Of a stretch of 64,000 bases of DNA, positions 8,683-16,766 are shown in pieces. A program made the position numbers and the translations under genes. Below the pieces are notes generated by a model that saw only the letters and a program-made list of their open reading frames with translations, searched no databases and had not been told where the DNA came from. The stretch comes from an uncultured Kineothrix sp. (GTDB lineage: Bacteria > Bacillota > Clostridia > Lachnospirales > Lachnospiraceae), in the NCBI GenBank assembly GCA_910588855.1, contig CAJUSR010000007.1:107537-171536 (forward strand), given 5' to 3'. Position 1 is the first letter of the stretch. Every line of letters begins with the position of its first letter.

Positions 8683-8735
8683 GGATTCGGGTGTCAAAAG
8701 GCCGGGCCGGCAGCGGCCTTTTGACACCCGAATCC
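8683..8735. repeat. 22-bp perfect palindromic intergenic repeat
   Basis: A 22-bp inverted repeat (8683-8704 and 8714-8735) with a 9-nt GC-rich loop. Its core (TTTTGACACCC or its complement) recurs at 60231-60241 and, degenerate, at about 63926-63945, marking it as a dispersed intergenic element rather than a simple terminator. Confidence 0.8.
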
Positions 8736-8745
8736 TTATAGGAAA

Positions 8746-8802
8746 GTCCTTCGCCAGAAGGACGCAGCGAGTAGGGGAAGATGAATCTTCTTTACTCGAT
8801 TG
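8746..8802. repeat. Dispersed hairpin modules upstream of the serine recombinase
   Basis: Two modules are joined. The hairpin GTCCTTCGCCAGAAGGAC (8746-8763) is repeated exactly at 60278-60295 with the same flanking TATAGGAAA. A 39-bp hairpin module (8764-8802, containing GCAGCGAGTAGG and TACTCGATTG) is repeated at 46902-46940 with a few changes. They lie directly upstream of the recombinase ribosome site. Confidence 0.75.
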
Positions 8803-8850
8803 GAAATAATAGTAGTCTGCATGCAATTTCTTTTATGTTAGGAGGAAGCG

Positions 8851-9459
8851 ATGGGAAAGGTATATGGCTATGTGCGTGTCAGTACGAGGGAGCAGAATGA
8901 GGACAGGCAGATGATTGCATTGAGGGAAAGGGAGGTGCCGGAAAAAAACATTTTTATAGACAAACAATCAGGAAAAGATTTTGAGCGGCCGATGTATAAG
9001 CGGCTGGTTAAAAAGTTAAAAAAGGATGATTTGCTTTATGTAAAGAGTATCGACCGTCTGGGCAGGAATTACGAGGAAATTTTAGCGCAATGGGGGTACC
9101 TGACAAAAGAGAAAAAAGTCGATATCGTAGTAATGGATATGCCTCTTTTGGATACGAGAAGAGGAAAAGATTTGATAGGGACTTTTTTAAGCGATATTGT
9201 CCTGCAAGTGCTTTCCTTCGTTGCGGAAAATGAGAGGAAAAACATAAGGCAGAGGCAAAAGGAAGGGATTGAGGCGGCCAAGATGCGGGGAGTCCAGTTC
9301 GGCAGACCGAAAAATCCTCTCCCGACAAATTTCGGGAAAATTTACAATCAATGGGTGCGGGGGGAAATCGGGGGAACAGGGGCAGCGCAGATGTGTGGAA
9401 TGTCTGTTACATCGTTCTATCGGAAGGCTAAGAGGGAAAGGGAACAGCATAAGATTTAA
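8851..9459 (+). CDS. Small serine recombinase (invertase/resolvase family)
   Basis: This 202-residue protein fits the length of DNA invertases and resolvases. The catalytic N-terminal domain (about 1-140) has the nucleophile Ser11 in YVRVSTREQ, the Arg-rich active-site segment (KSIDRLGRNYEEI) and the long oligomerisation helix (VLSFVAENERKNIRQRQKEGIEAA). The C-terminal 45 residues form a short HTH (GTGAAQMCGMSVTSFYRKAK). AGGAGGA precedes the ATG. Only 15 bp downstream lies the first of two inverted crossover-like sites, so I infer it inverts the 147-bp segment 9484-9630 ahead of the phosphonate operon. A resolvase of some other element is the alternative; no transposase or phage genes are nearby. 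Confidence 0.93.
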   Translation: MGKVYGYVRVSTREQNEDRQMIALREREVPEKNIFIDKQSGKDFERPMYKRLVKKLKKDDLLYVKSIDRLGRNYEEILAQWGYLTKEKKVDIVVMDMPLLDTRRGKDLIGTFLSDIVLQVLSFVAENERKNIRQRQKEGIEAAKMRGVQFGRPKNPLPTNFGKIYNQWVRGEIGGTGAAQMCGMSVTSFYRKAKREREQHKI

Positions 9460-9474
9460 AATGCAGTATGTTGC

Positions 9475-9639
9475 CAAATTGTGTACTTTTTGGCTATAAA
9501 TTCTATTTTACATAATCTTTTATTACTATACTATAATTTTGCCAAAAAGTCAATAATTGTACGCTTCATTCCTGTAAGCTACGAACCAAATGCTATGTAT
9601 GTGCATCTGGTTTTCAATAGCCAAAAAGTACACTTTTTG
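9475..9639. promoter_or_regulatory. Putative invertible promoter segment with inverted recombination sites
   Basis: Two sites in inverted orientation share a perfect 17-bp sequence (9481-9497 and 9617-9633). Each is organised like a serine-recombinase crossover site: 8-bp arms around a non-palindromic dinucleotide. The right site (9622-9639) has CAAAAAGT, AC, ACTTTTTG; the left (9475-9492) has CAAATTGT, GT, ACTTTTTG. The enclosed segment holds a good promoter on the minus strand: TTGACT (9553-9548), 17 bp, TATAGT (9530-9525). A weaker plus-strand candidate is TTTACA (9507-9512), 19 bp, TATAAT (9532-9537). In the orientation shown the better promoter points away from the operon; inversion would point it into the operon. 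An extra half-site (GCCAAAAAGT) lies at 9541-9550. Confidence 0.7.
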
Positions 9640-9660
9640 AAAATTGGGAGGAGAATTTAT

Positions 9661-9753
9661 GCTGGATTCGGCACTGGGCTCCGGAAATTCGGTAAGAATT
9701 AGGAAATAATAAGAAAGTGACGGTTACAATGCTGGTTTATTATCGAATCCAGC
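9661..9753 (+). promoter_or_regulatory. Structured 5' leader of the phosphonate operon
   Basis: About 200 bp separate the right recombination site from the first operon gene. GCTGGATTCG (9661-9670) pairs perfectly with CGAATCCAGC (9744-9753) to close a roughly 90-nt domain. There is no T-tract, so it is not an obvious terminator. Such a leader could carry anti-termination or mRNA stability signals for the 10.6-kb operon; this is inference. Confidence 0.35.
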
Positions 9754-9835
9754 TTCAGATTGGTACACTAAGGAGTGCGGGTATTCACATGTGGAAGAAC
9801 GATAAACCAATAATAATGGTAGGGAATAGACAACT

Positions 9836-11233
9836 ATGAGGAAGGTGTGGAAAAAGCAAATTAAGGATTTCTTAAATCTAATGGAAGAGGCGCATAACGA
9901 GATTGAGAAAGAAGTGGAAAAACGAAATGGCGCGATGGTACAAGAACTGCTGGGACAATGCCAGGAGGGGGCTATCAGAATTGGAGATTTGATAGAGAGC
10001 AGCGAAGAAGGGGAAACAAAGACGGTAGAACTGCTGGAAGAATATTGCGAGCTTGTCTATACTGTGCATCAAAGTATGTTGGAAGGCGGTCATCCCAAAG
10101 GAGGAAAATTCTGTAAAGATTTAAAGGTCGTACTAAAAAGGGTACAAGAGAGGATAGATAGCCTGAAAATACGTATCGAAGCGGTATTTCTTCCTTATAA
10201 GGCAGCTATGTGGGATTCTTTGGAGAGCGTTTGGAAGGAAGCAGAAGCAGACCCGGACTGTGATGCGTATGTTGTTCCGATTCCCTATTATGATAAGAAA
10301 CCAGACGGAAGCTTTGGAGAAAAACATGACGAAAGCGGTCTGTATCCGGAATATGTGCCTATTGTCAAATATGATGCCTATGATTTTGCATTCCACAAGC
10401 CAGATATCATCTTTATTCATAACCCTTACGACGGCGGCAATTATGTAACAAGCGTGCATCCCTTTTTTTATTCTTCTAATTTAAAGAAATATACGGATTG
10501 CCTGGTATATATTCCTTATTTTATAAAGGATGAAATGGTTTTTGAAAATCTACAGGAAACGAAAAAAATAGAAGATTACTGTATGGTACCCGGTGTGGTA
10601 AATGCGGATAAGGTGATTGTCCAATCCAGGGAGATGAAAAAGGTTTATATAGATATATTAACGGGGTATACCGGCAGGAATACCTTTGATTATTGGGAAA
10701 GGAAAATTGCAGGGCTTGGTTCGCCCAAATTAGAGAAGGTACGCAATACCAGCAAAAAGGATATTTGTATTCCGGCCCAGTGGGCGGGCATTATGAAAAA
10801 AAGAAGCGGCAAAGTGGTTTTGTATAATACCCATCTGAATCTGTTGATGGAGAGGAATTACAAATATTTTATCCCAAAACTAAGGGAAACGTTGGATTAT
10901 TTTAAAAGCAGGGATGATATCCTCCTTTTGTGGCGCCCTCATCCCCTCTCTCTTGCGGCAGCGGAATCCATGAACCCTTGTGCTGCGGATATTTACCGCA
11001 GCATTGTGAAGGCATACCGGGAAGAAGGGTGGGGGATTTATGATGATACACCTGATTTGGGAAGGGCGATTGCCCTGTCGGATGCTTACTATGGCTCCAT
11101 AAGCTCTGTGCTGACACTATATAAGGAAACGGGCAAACCAATACTCATACATAAAATTGATATTGCGGAGGAAAAATACGGGGATGATTTATGCAACCAC
11201 CGGGTTGACAGGGGCGGGAGGATTATGTGGTAA
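9836..11233 (+). CDS. CDP-glycerol glycerophosphotransferase-like protein
   Basis: This is a 465-residue cytoplasmic protein. Residues 1-125 are a charged, helical, probably coiled-coil region; residues about 130-460 resemble the GT-B fold of the CDP-glycerol:poly(glycerophosphate) transferase family, with Rossmann-like pieces such as DIIFIHNPYDGGNYV, LLLWRPHPL and a late LSDAYYGSISSVL loop followed by KETGKPILI. Such enzymes move polyol-phosphate or related groups onto wall glycopolymers. It is the first gene of the operon and ends overlapping the first licD gene. The match is by fold and context; the true donor could be a CMP-activated phosphonate rather than CDP-glycerol. Confidence 0.6.
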   Translation: MRKVWKKQIKDFLNLMEEAHNEIEKEVEKRNGAMVQELLGQCQEGAIRIGDLIESSEEGETKTVELLEEYCELVYTVHQSMLEGGHPKGGKFCKDLKVVLKRVQERIDSLKIRIEAVFLPYKAAMWDSLESVWKEAEADPDCDAYVVPIPYYDKKPDGSFGEKHDESGLYPEYVPIVKYDAYDFAFHKPDIIFIHNPYDGGNYVTSVHPFFYSSNLKKYTDCLVYIPYFIKDEMVFENLQETKKIEDYCMVPGVVNADKVIVQSREMKKVYIDILTGYTGRNTFDYWERKIAGLGSPKLEKVRNTSKKDICIPAQWAGIMKKRSGKVVLYNTHLNLLMERNYKYFIPKLRETLDYFKSRDDILLLWRPHPLSLAAAESMNPCAADIYRSIVKAYREEGWGIYDDTPDLGRAIALSDAYYGSISSVLTLYKETGKPILIHKIDIAEEKYGDDLCNHRVDRGGRIMW

Positions 11234-12213
11234 CGATGGGAAGAGAGACTATAGCGATTGATGCGAGGGAATTGAGGAAGATACAATTGCTTCAATTGGA
11301 TATATTGAAACAGGTAGACAGGATATGCAGAAAGCATGGTATCAAATATACTTTGTGCGGAGGAAGCTTGTTGGGGGCAATCCGGCATGGAGGGTTTATT
11401 CCCTGGGATGACGATATTGATGTTTCCATGCTTCGTGAAGATTATGAAAGGTTCCTGAAAATATGTGGCCGGGAATTGGATAAAAGGAAATATTTTGTAC
11501 AGACGGTGGACACGGATCCCGGATATCGGTGGATATATGGGAAAATCATTTTAAAGGGAACGGTTTATGTGAGGAAAGGGCAGGAAAGCATTAAAAGCCG
11601 TAATGGGATTTTTATTGATATTTTCCCAAGGGATGGCAAATTTGATAACTTTGTAATCGGTTACATACAGTCAAAATGTGCCTTTTTGCTTAGAAAGATT
11701 CTATACTCCCCAGTGGGGGCAGAGCAAAGCAAAGATGTAAAAGCAAGAAAAATCTTCCGAATCCTTTCCAAAATAAAGAAGAAAGATGCGCTGAAGCTGC
11801 TGGCATTGATACAATTTTTAAATTTTGGGAAAAAAACCAAGATGGTTAGGTGCTGGGGGCTGATGGGAACGGGAGAAAAGAAAAAATACGAATTGAGGGC
11901 CAAAAGATACGAACGGTATAAAGAGGAACATTGGTTGGACTTGCCGGAGCAGGAAAAGGCAAAAAGAAAAGAAGGGCTTTTACGCTGCTTTTTTACGGAG
12001 GTAACAGATGTACCTTTTGAAAACATGACGGTAATGATTACCGCCCATTACGATGAATGGCTGCGGTTTACATTTGATGATTATTGGAAACTACCGCCTA
12101 AGAGCAAACGTATTATGCACCAGGAGGCTTCTGCATATAGTCTGGGGAAATATGAGGAGTATGCCGAGAAACTATTGGAAGAGGATGGAAGGGAGCATGA
12201 TGGAAAAGCTTGA
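11227..12213 (+). CDS. LicD family phosphotransferase, copy 1
   Basis: This 328-residue protein has the LicD nucleotidyltransferase-fold signature: GGSLLGAIRHGG then WDDDID at about 60-65, where the Asp residues bind metal. LicD proteins attach phosphocholine, phosphoribitol-type or phosphonate groups from CMP-activated donors to surface sugars. A GTG at 11227, four codons upstream of ATG 11236, is preferred because GGGAGG (11216-11221) is correctly spaced for it and it overlaps the previous stop. The second LicD follows with a 14-bp overlap. Sequence similarity between the two copies suggests duplication with divergence of acceptor specificity. Confidence 0.88.
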   Translation: MVTMGRETIAIDARELRKIQLLQLDILKQVDRICRKHGIKYTLCGGSLLGAIRHGGFIPWDDDIDVSMLREDYERFLKICGRELDKRKYFVQTVDTDPGYRWIYGKIILKGTVYVRKGQESIKSRNGIFIDIFPRDGKFDNFVIGYIQSKCAFLLRKILYSPVGAEQSKDVKARKIFRILSKIKKKDALKLLALIQFLNFGKKTKMVRCWGLMGTGEKKKYELRAKRYERYKEEHWLDLPEQEKAKRKEGLLRCFFTEVTDVPFENMTVMITAHYDEWLRFTFDDYWKLPPKSKRIMHQEASAYSLGKYEEYAEKLLEEDGREHDGKA

Positions 12214-13045
12214 GTATACGCCGGAAATCATAAGAAAAATACAATTGACGGAGTTGTCCATACTGCGCGAGCTGGATAGGATATGCCAAAAATGCAAGAT
12301 TCCCTATATCATTGATTCCGGTACACTTTTAGGGGCGGTCCGCCATGAAGGTTTTATTCCCTGGGATGATGACATAGATATAAAAATGCTGCGTAGGGAT
12401 TATGATAAGTTTTGCAACATTTGCAAAGATGAGTTGGGGAAAAAGTATTTTTTACAGACTTACCGGACGGATAAAGGATATCGTTGGGGATATGCACGGA
12501 TATTGAGAAAGGGAACCGTATTTATCCGGGCAGGGCATCAAAGCCTGAAGTCGAATACGGGGATATTTATAGACGTTTTCCCTTGCGATAATATGCCGGA
12601 GGGCAAGGCTGCCCTCTTTCTGTGCAATGTTCTTTCCCTCGTTTGCCGGAAAATGCTTTATTCCGAAGTAGGGGCAAAAAGTGCGCCTTTTTTTGTAAAA
12701 AGGCTTGGCTTTGCCTGTCTGGATCTTTTGCCAAAGGAATGGGCTTATTATGGGTTGGAAAAAATTGCGGATTATTGCGGAAGAAAGGAAACGGGGAAAG
12801 TACGGTGTTATGCGTGGGGCTCAAAAGAAGAAACTGTTGGGCAGAAGAGGGAATGGTTTGAAAATACATGTGATATATGTTTTGAGGGTCTTATGGTAAA
12901 GGCTCCGGCAAAGAAGGAGGAAGTCCTTACTTATTATTATGGAAAGGATTATATGACCCCGCCCCCGGAAGAGGAGAGGCAGCCAAAACATACGGCCGAA
13001 TATATAAAATTCGTAGAAGAAGACGAGGGAGATGTTTGCGGATGA
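12200..13045 (+). CDS. LicD family phosphotransferase, copy 2
   Basis: This 281-residue paralogue of the preceding LicD has the same order of motifs: SGTLLGAVRHEGFIPW followed by DDDID at about 56-60, then GYRWGYARI and a TGIFIDVFP block. It is shorter than copy 1 in the C-terminal half. ATG 12200 (or the adjacent ATG 12197) is chosen because GGAAGGGA lies 6 bp upstream; longer frames would run far into copy 1. Its stop overlaps the next start as ATGA. Two LicDs in a phosphonate operon suggest that two acceptor positions, or two sequential transfers, are decorated. Confidence 0.88.
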   Translation: MEKLEYTPEIIRKIQLTELSILRELDRICQKCKIPYIIDSGTLLGAVRHEGFIPWDDDIDIKMLRRDYDKFCNICKDELGKKYFLQTYRTDKGYRWGYARILRKGTVFIRAGHQSLKSNTGIFIDVFPCDNMPEGKAALFLCNVLSLVCRKMLYSEVGAKSAPFFVKRLGFACLDLLPKEWAYYGLEKIADYCGRKETGKVRCYAWGSKEETVGQKREWFENTCDICFEGLMVKAPAKKEEVLTYYYGKDYMTPPPEEERQPKHTAEYIKFVEEDEGDVCG

Positions 13046-14286
13046 ATCCAATATCTTGTTTGGATGCCTGGCAGGATGGGGAAAATGTATGGCTGTCCAA
13101 CTATGATTACAATGCATTGATAAGGTGGAATATGGATTCCGGGGAGGCGGAGATTATGGGATTATTCCCCCGGGAGCCGGAGGATGCAGGAAGATTACAT
13201 CGGCGGGTATTTTGCGTGGGAAAAAAGCTGTATTTTATTCCATATCGGGGCAGATATATCCATATCCGGGATTTGGAACAGGGAACATGGGAGTGTGTCA
13301 AGGTGGCAGAGGAAGAAATGATAGTTGCCGACGCCTGTTTAGTGGAGGATTGTATTTGGATATTTCCCTGTTATCTGCGCTGGCCTATTATGCTGTTCCA
13401 TATAAACACGCATCAATTAGAGAGAATGGATAGTTTGACGGGAGAAATCGGAAATTATATAGAGGAAAAATACAGGAAATGGATGGTTTGGGATATTTCC
13501 TGTGTCTGTCAGAGAGAGGGTCTTTTTTATTTGGCAGAATACCGTAGGAATCAGATTTTTTGTATTGACAATAAGGAAGGGAAGCTGCAGCATGTATGGT
13601 CTCATGTTAGAGCAGCACTGGGTTCGGAGGGGAAGGATACTAGGGAAGAAGTAAAAATACAGGGGATTACTGTATGCGGAAAAGAGGACTTTTGGCTGGC
13701 TTCGCTGGAGAAGGCGGAAGTTTACAGATGGAATCCGAAGGAAGGAATCAAAAGAACCTACGGGTTTGCTGCGAAGATGTATGGCAAAAGGATACCGTTT
13801 CTTAGGGTGGTTGATGTAGATGAGCTATATGCATTGGTATTGCCCTGCCATTCCGGTTATCTTTTCAGGATTCATAAGCGGACGGATGAAATAGCAAAAA
13901 TCCCGTATCCGGTAGGATTCGCAAGGCGGCGGGTTTATTCCCTGTTTTGCGGTTATGGCAAGGAGGCAGGTAAAGTGTTCCTTTATCCGAGAAGCGGTAA
14001 CGGGCTTCTGATAGTAGAAGTAAAGCAGGGGGAAGCTTTTTACATTCCTTATATATTCAACGAAAAGGACGGCGGATATCTTGCAGATTTCTATCTTCAA
14101 TCCATGAGGGAACAGTTGTGCAGCGGTAGGTTGGATGAATCCGAAGGGGGGAAGGATATACTTTCGGATTTCCTCGATGAAGTGGTCCGCCGGGAAAGGG
14201 ATATGGAACAAGGGGAGGCGGAACCAATCGGGAAAAGGATATATGAGTATTGTAAAGAAACATGTCTGCGGGGGAGGTTGGAATGA
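13042..14286 (+). CDS. Hypothetical beta-propeller-like protein in the phosphonate operon
   Basis: This protein of about 414 residues has no signal peptide and no recognised catalytic motif. Repeated short beta-rich segments with Trp/Tyr and Asp-Gly turns (ENVWLSNYDYNALIRWN, KKLYFIPYRGRYIHI, DCIWIFPCYLRWPI, DFWLASLEKAEVYRWN) suggest a cytoplasmic beta-propeller, possibly a scaffold or sugar-binding partner for the LicD proteins. ATG 13042 overlaps the previous stop (ATGA); a TTG at 13036 is an alternative start. It ends overlapping the phosphoesterase start. Its specific role is unknown. Confidence 0.65.
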   Translation: MNPISCLDAWQDGENVWLSNYDYNALIRWNMDSGEAEIMGLFPREPEDAGRLHRRVFCVGKKLYFIPYRGRYIHIRDLEQGTWECVKVAEEEMIVADACLVEDCIWIFPCYLRWPIMLFHINTHQLERMDSLTGEIGNYIEEKYRKWMVWDISCVCQREGLFYLAEYRRNQIFCIDNKEGKLQHVWSHVRAALGSEGKDTREEVKIQGITVCGKEDFWLASLEKAEVYRWNPKEGIKRTYGFAAKMYGKRIPFLRVVDVDELYALVLPCHSGYLFRIHKRTDEIAKIPYPVGFARRRVYSLFCGYGKEAGKVFLYPRSGNGLLIVEVKQGEAFYIPYIFNEKDGGYLADFYLQSMREQLCSGRLDESEGGKDILSDFLDEVVRRERDMEQGEAEPIGKRIYEYCKETCLRGRLE

Positions 14287-15026
14287 AAGTTGCAGTGATG
14301 TCGGATATTCATGGGAACCTGGAAGCATTTGATTCGATAAGAAGAAGGATTTGCGGGATGGAAGGGATAGAAGGGATTGTGCTGTTGGGCGATTTGATAG
14401 ATTACGGTCCGCATTCGGGCGAAGTGATTGAGTCAATTCGGAATCTGTCCTATCCTATCTTATGCAATATCCGGGGGAATCACGAGGCCGCTGTTTTGGA
14501 AGGGGAATACGGCAGATTTTCCACAGAGCGCGGAAAGGAATGCGCCCGTCATACATGCAGCCATTTGTCCGCAGCTTCCCGGTATTATTTGGAAAAGGAA
14601 ATGGAGAAAAAAGGAAGCCATGTATTCTGTGTGCAGGGAAGGAAGTGTCTGGCAGTACACGGAAGCCTTTCGGATGAATATTGGAAAGGAATTGGCATGG
14701 AAGATAGTTTGGAAGAAAATGGTTTAGAAAAATATAAAGGGTTTGATTATGTATTTTCCGGGCATACTCATTTGCCCCATTATTTTGAAAAGTATTATCC
14801 GGTAAAGGATGGGGTGAGGAGAAACAGGAAGAAAACAATATTTATCAATCCGGGTTCGGTAGGGCAGCCAAGGAATTTGAATGCAATGGCACAATGTGCG
14901 GTGGTAGATATGGAAAGCGAAGAAGTGGTTATGGTAAAGTGCCGCTATGATATAGGCAGGGAGCAGGAAGCCTTTCCGGCAGAAATAGATGTATTCTATA
15001 AGGACAGATTGGAGTACGGAATATGA
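14283..15026 (+). CDS. Calcineurin-like metallophosphoesterase (YfcE/MJ0936 type)
   Basis: This 247-residue enzyme has all five metallophosphoesterase blocks: SDIHGN (Asp8, His10), LLGDLIDYG, IRGNHE, VHGS and FSGHTHLP. It should hydrolyse phosphomonoesters or diesters with two metal ions in the cytoplasm. ATG 14283 overlaps the upstream stop (ATGA) and its own stop overlaps the SDR start, so it is tightly embedded in the operon. Plausible jobs are removing a phosphate from an intermediate or hydrolysing a nucleotide-linked side product; the substrate cannot be read from sequence. Confidence 0.88.
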   Translation: MKVAVMSDIHGNLEAFDSIRRRICGMEGIEGIVLLGDLIDYGPHSGEVIESIRNLSYPILCNIRGNHEAAVLEGEYGRFSTERGKECARHTCSHLSAASRYYLEKEMEKKGSHVFCVQGRKCLAVHGSLSDEYWKGIGMEDSLEENGLEKYKGFDYVFSGHTHLPHYFEKYYPVKDGVRRNRKKTIFINPGSVGQPRNLNAMAQCAVVDMESEEVVMVKCRYDIGREQEAFPAEIDVFYKDRLEYGI

Positions 15027-16024
15027 TGAAAGAATTGTATGTTATCAGCGGTGTGGCAGGCATGACGGGAAGCGAGCTGGCAAAAATATTGGTGGCGGAA
15101 GGGCACAGGGTTATTGGATTCGACAACTTTTTTGCGTCGTCCAGGGAAAGCCTGTGTGAAATAGAAAATAACGAATTGTTTGATTTTTATGAATATGATT
15201 TAAACTCCGGGGAAGAGATGGGACGGGTTTTAGATATGGTGAAAGGATGGAAAAAAGAATATAAAAAGCTGGTGTACATAAATTGCGCGGCAATTGTCCA
15301 TACGGAGTATTTTTACCATATTGATAAAACATTTGGAACCAATGTGACAGGAATGAAAAATTTTCTGGAACAGGCGGTTATGGCCGGGGCGGATATTTTT
15401 ATCAATTGTTCCACTTCCGAAGTATATTCCATGCAGTCATGGAAAGAAGGTGGGGTAGCGGAAAAGGATTATATCCTGCTTGCCAATGCGGAGCATAGTC
15501 AACGGACAAGTTATGCGGCAGGAAAACTGCTGACGGAATTTTTCATGAAAGATGCGGTATGGAACCAAAAGATAAAGGGGTGTTCTATACGGTTTGCCAA
15601 TGTGTACAGCAAAAGCGAGCGGTACCCGAAACATGTGATTCCCCACATATTGACGGAGCTATCCCGGAAAGGGGAAGTGGAGCTATTGGAAAACAGTAAG
15701 AGAAATAAAAGGACTTTCCTCCATAATACGGATAGCTGTATGGCAGTGCTTGCGCTAATCCGTACGGAAGAGGCATTGGACGGAAGCGTATATAACGTGG
15801 CTACAAAAGAAGAGGTTTCCATGCCGGATTTGGTATCCCTTTGTGCGGAAAAAATGGGGATTTCCAATCCGAAGATTGTTTTCCGGGGCTACCGGGAGTC
15901 CGACCCGGAAAGGCGCGTGCTGAATATTGATAAAATCGTAGAAAGGACGGGATGGATGCCAAAGGTTTCGTTAGCGGAAGGGATAGAAATGTGCGTAAAG
16001 GAAATGAGGAAGAACAAGGCATGA
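15023..16024 (+). CDS. NAD-dependent epimerase/dehydratase (extended SDR)
   Basis: This is a 333-residue extended SDR. The Rossmann glycine motif is GVAGMTGSELA, the acidic residue after strand 2 is in GFDNFFASS (NAD preference), and the catalytic pair is Tyr164/Lys168 in SYAAGK with an upstream Ser/Thr (CSTSEVY). The C-terminal region (RKVLNIDKIVERTGWMPKVSLAEGI-like pattern) is typical of nucleotide-sugar 4-epimerases and dehydratases. It probably makes the sugar to be decorated, or modifies its precursor. Starts and stops overlap neighbours by 4 bp. Confidence 0.88.
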   Translation: MMKELYVISGVAGMTGSELAKILVAEGHRVIGFDNFFASSRESLCEIENNELFDFYEYDLNSGEEMGRVLDMVKGWKKEYKKLVYINCAAIVHTEYFYHIDKTFGTNVTGMKNFLEQAVMAGADIFINCSTSEVYSMQSWKEGGVAEKDYILLANAEHSQRTSYAAGKLLTEFFMKDAVWNQKIKGCSIRFANVYSKSERYPKHVIPHILTELSRKGEVELLENSKRNKRTFLHNTDSCMAVLALIRTEEALDGSVYNVATKEEVSMPDLVSLCAEKMGISNPKIVFRGYRESDPERRVLNIDKIVERTGWMPKVSLAEGIEMCVKEMRKNKA

Positions 16025-16764
16025 AAATATTGGTGGTGACGGTGGCCGGAATGGCAAGGAGGTTCAGCGAATCGGTGGGGAAAGACTCCCTGAAATGCCT
16101 TTATTATAAAGAAAATCCAAGGGAGGCGCTCCTTTTCCAAATGCTGCGGCAGGCATCGTCTTTTGACAAATATATTATTGTAGGGGGATTTTTATTTGAA
16201 GAGTTAACCGAATTTATAGAAAAAAACCTGAGTGATTTAAAAGATAAGATATTATTAGTAAAAAATGGGCATTTTGTGGATTATGGTTCCTGCTATAGCC
16301 TGTATCTTGGCATTAATCGGGCAGAGGAGTTCGGTTATAGGCAATTGGTTTTTGCGGAGGGCGATTTGTTTCTGGATAAGGAAACTTTCCGGCAAATATG
16401 TGATGCCAAATGCGATGTAGTTACATCAAATGGCGAGGATATCTGTGCGGATAGGGCGGTTGCTTTTTATTATGATATGGAATCCAGGATTCATTATCTT
16501 TATGATACGGAACATAAAGCCCTTCGGATTCAAGAGCCTTTCACCGCAGTTTATAATTCCGGGCAAGTATGGAAATTCGTAAACAAGGAGCGATTGGAAC
16601 GGATTGCAGGTAATCTTTCAAAGGAAGAACTGATAGGAACAAATCTGGTTATCATACAAAAGTATTTTGGTTTGCTGAAAAGGAAGGAATATCAGCAGCT
16701 CCGGTTCCAGAGATGGGTAAATTGCAATACGCTTGCAGATTTCGAGAAGACATTGGAGGGATAG
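16021..16764 (+). CDS. Nucleotidyltransferase (LicC/PntC-like, predicted CTP:phosphonate)
   Basis: This 247-residue protein has the MobA/GT-A-like nucleotidyltransferase fold. The N-terminal binding loop is VTVAGMARRFSES with the later GKDSLKCL lysine; FAEGDLFLD supplies the metal Asp, and a C-terminal acidic/aromatic block is present. Related LicC-type cytidylyltransferases activate phosphocholine; PntC-type enzymes activate aminoethylphosphonate to its CMP form. Placement between LicD and pepM/ppd favours activation of a phosphonate. The canonical LAAG start is replaced by TVAG, so substrate and even activity should be checked. ATGA overlap with the SDR. Confidence 0.72.
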   Translation: MKILVVTVAGMARRFSESVGKDSLKCLYYKENPREALLFQMLRQASSFDKYIIVGGFLFEELTEFIEKNLSDLKDKILLVKNGHFVDYGSCYSLYLGINRAEEFGYRQLVFAEGDLFLDKETFRQICDAKCDVVTSNGEDICADRAVAFYYDMESRIHYLYDTEHKALRIQEPFTAVYNSGQVWKFVNKERLERIAGNLSKEELIGTNLVIIQKYFGLLKRKEYQQLRFQRWVNCNTLADFEKTLEG

Positions 16765-16766
16765 GG

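Noticed and set aside
8851..9459. Recombinase as part of a prophage or integrative element
   Set aside because: No integrase partner, transposase, attachment duplication, phage or conjugation genes are visible around it.
9481..9702. 73-codon frame across the invertible segment
   Set aside because: Low complexity, no ribosome site, and overlaps recombination sites and promoter hexamers.
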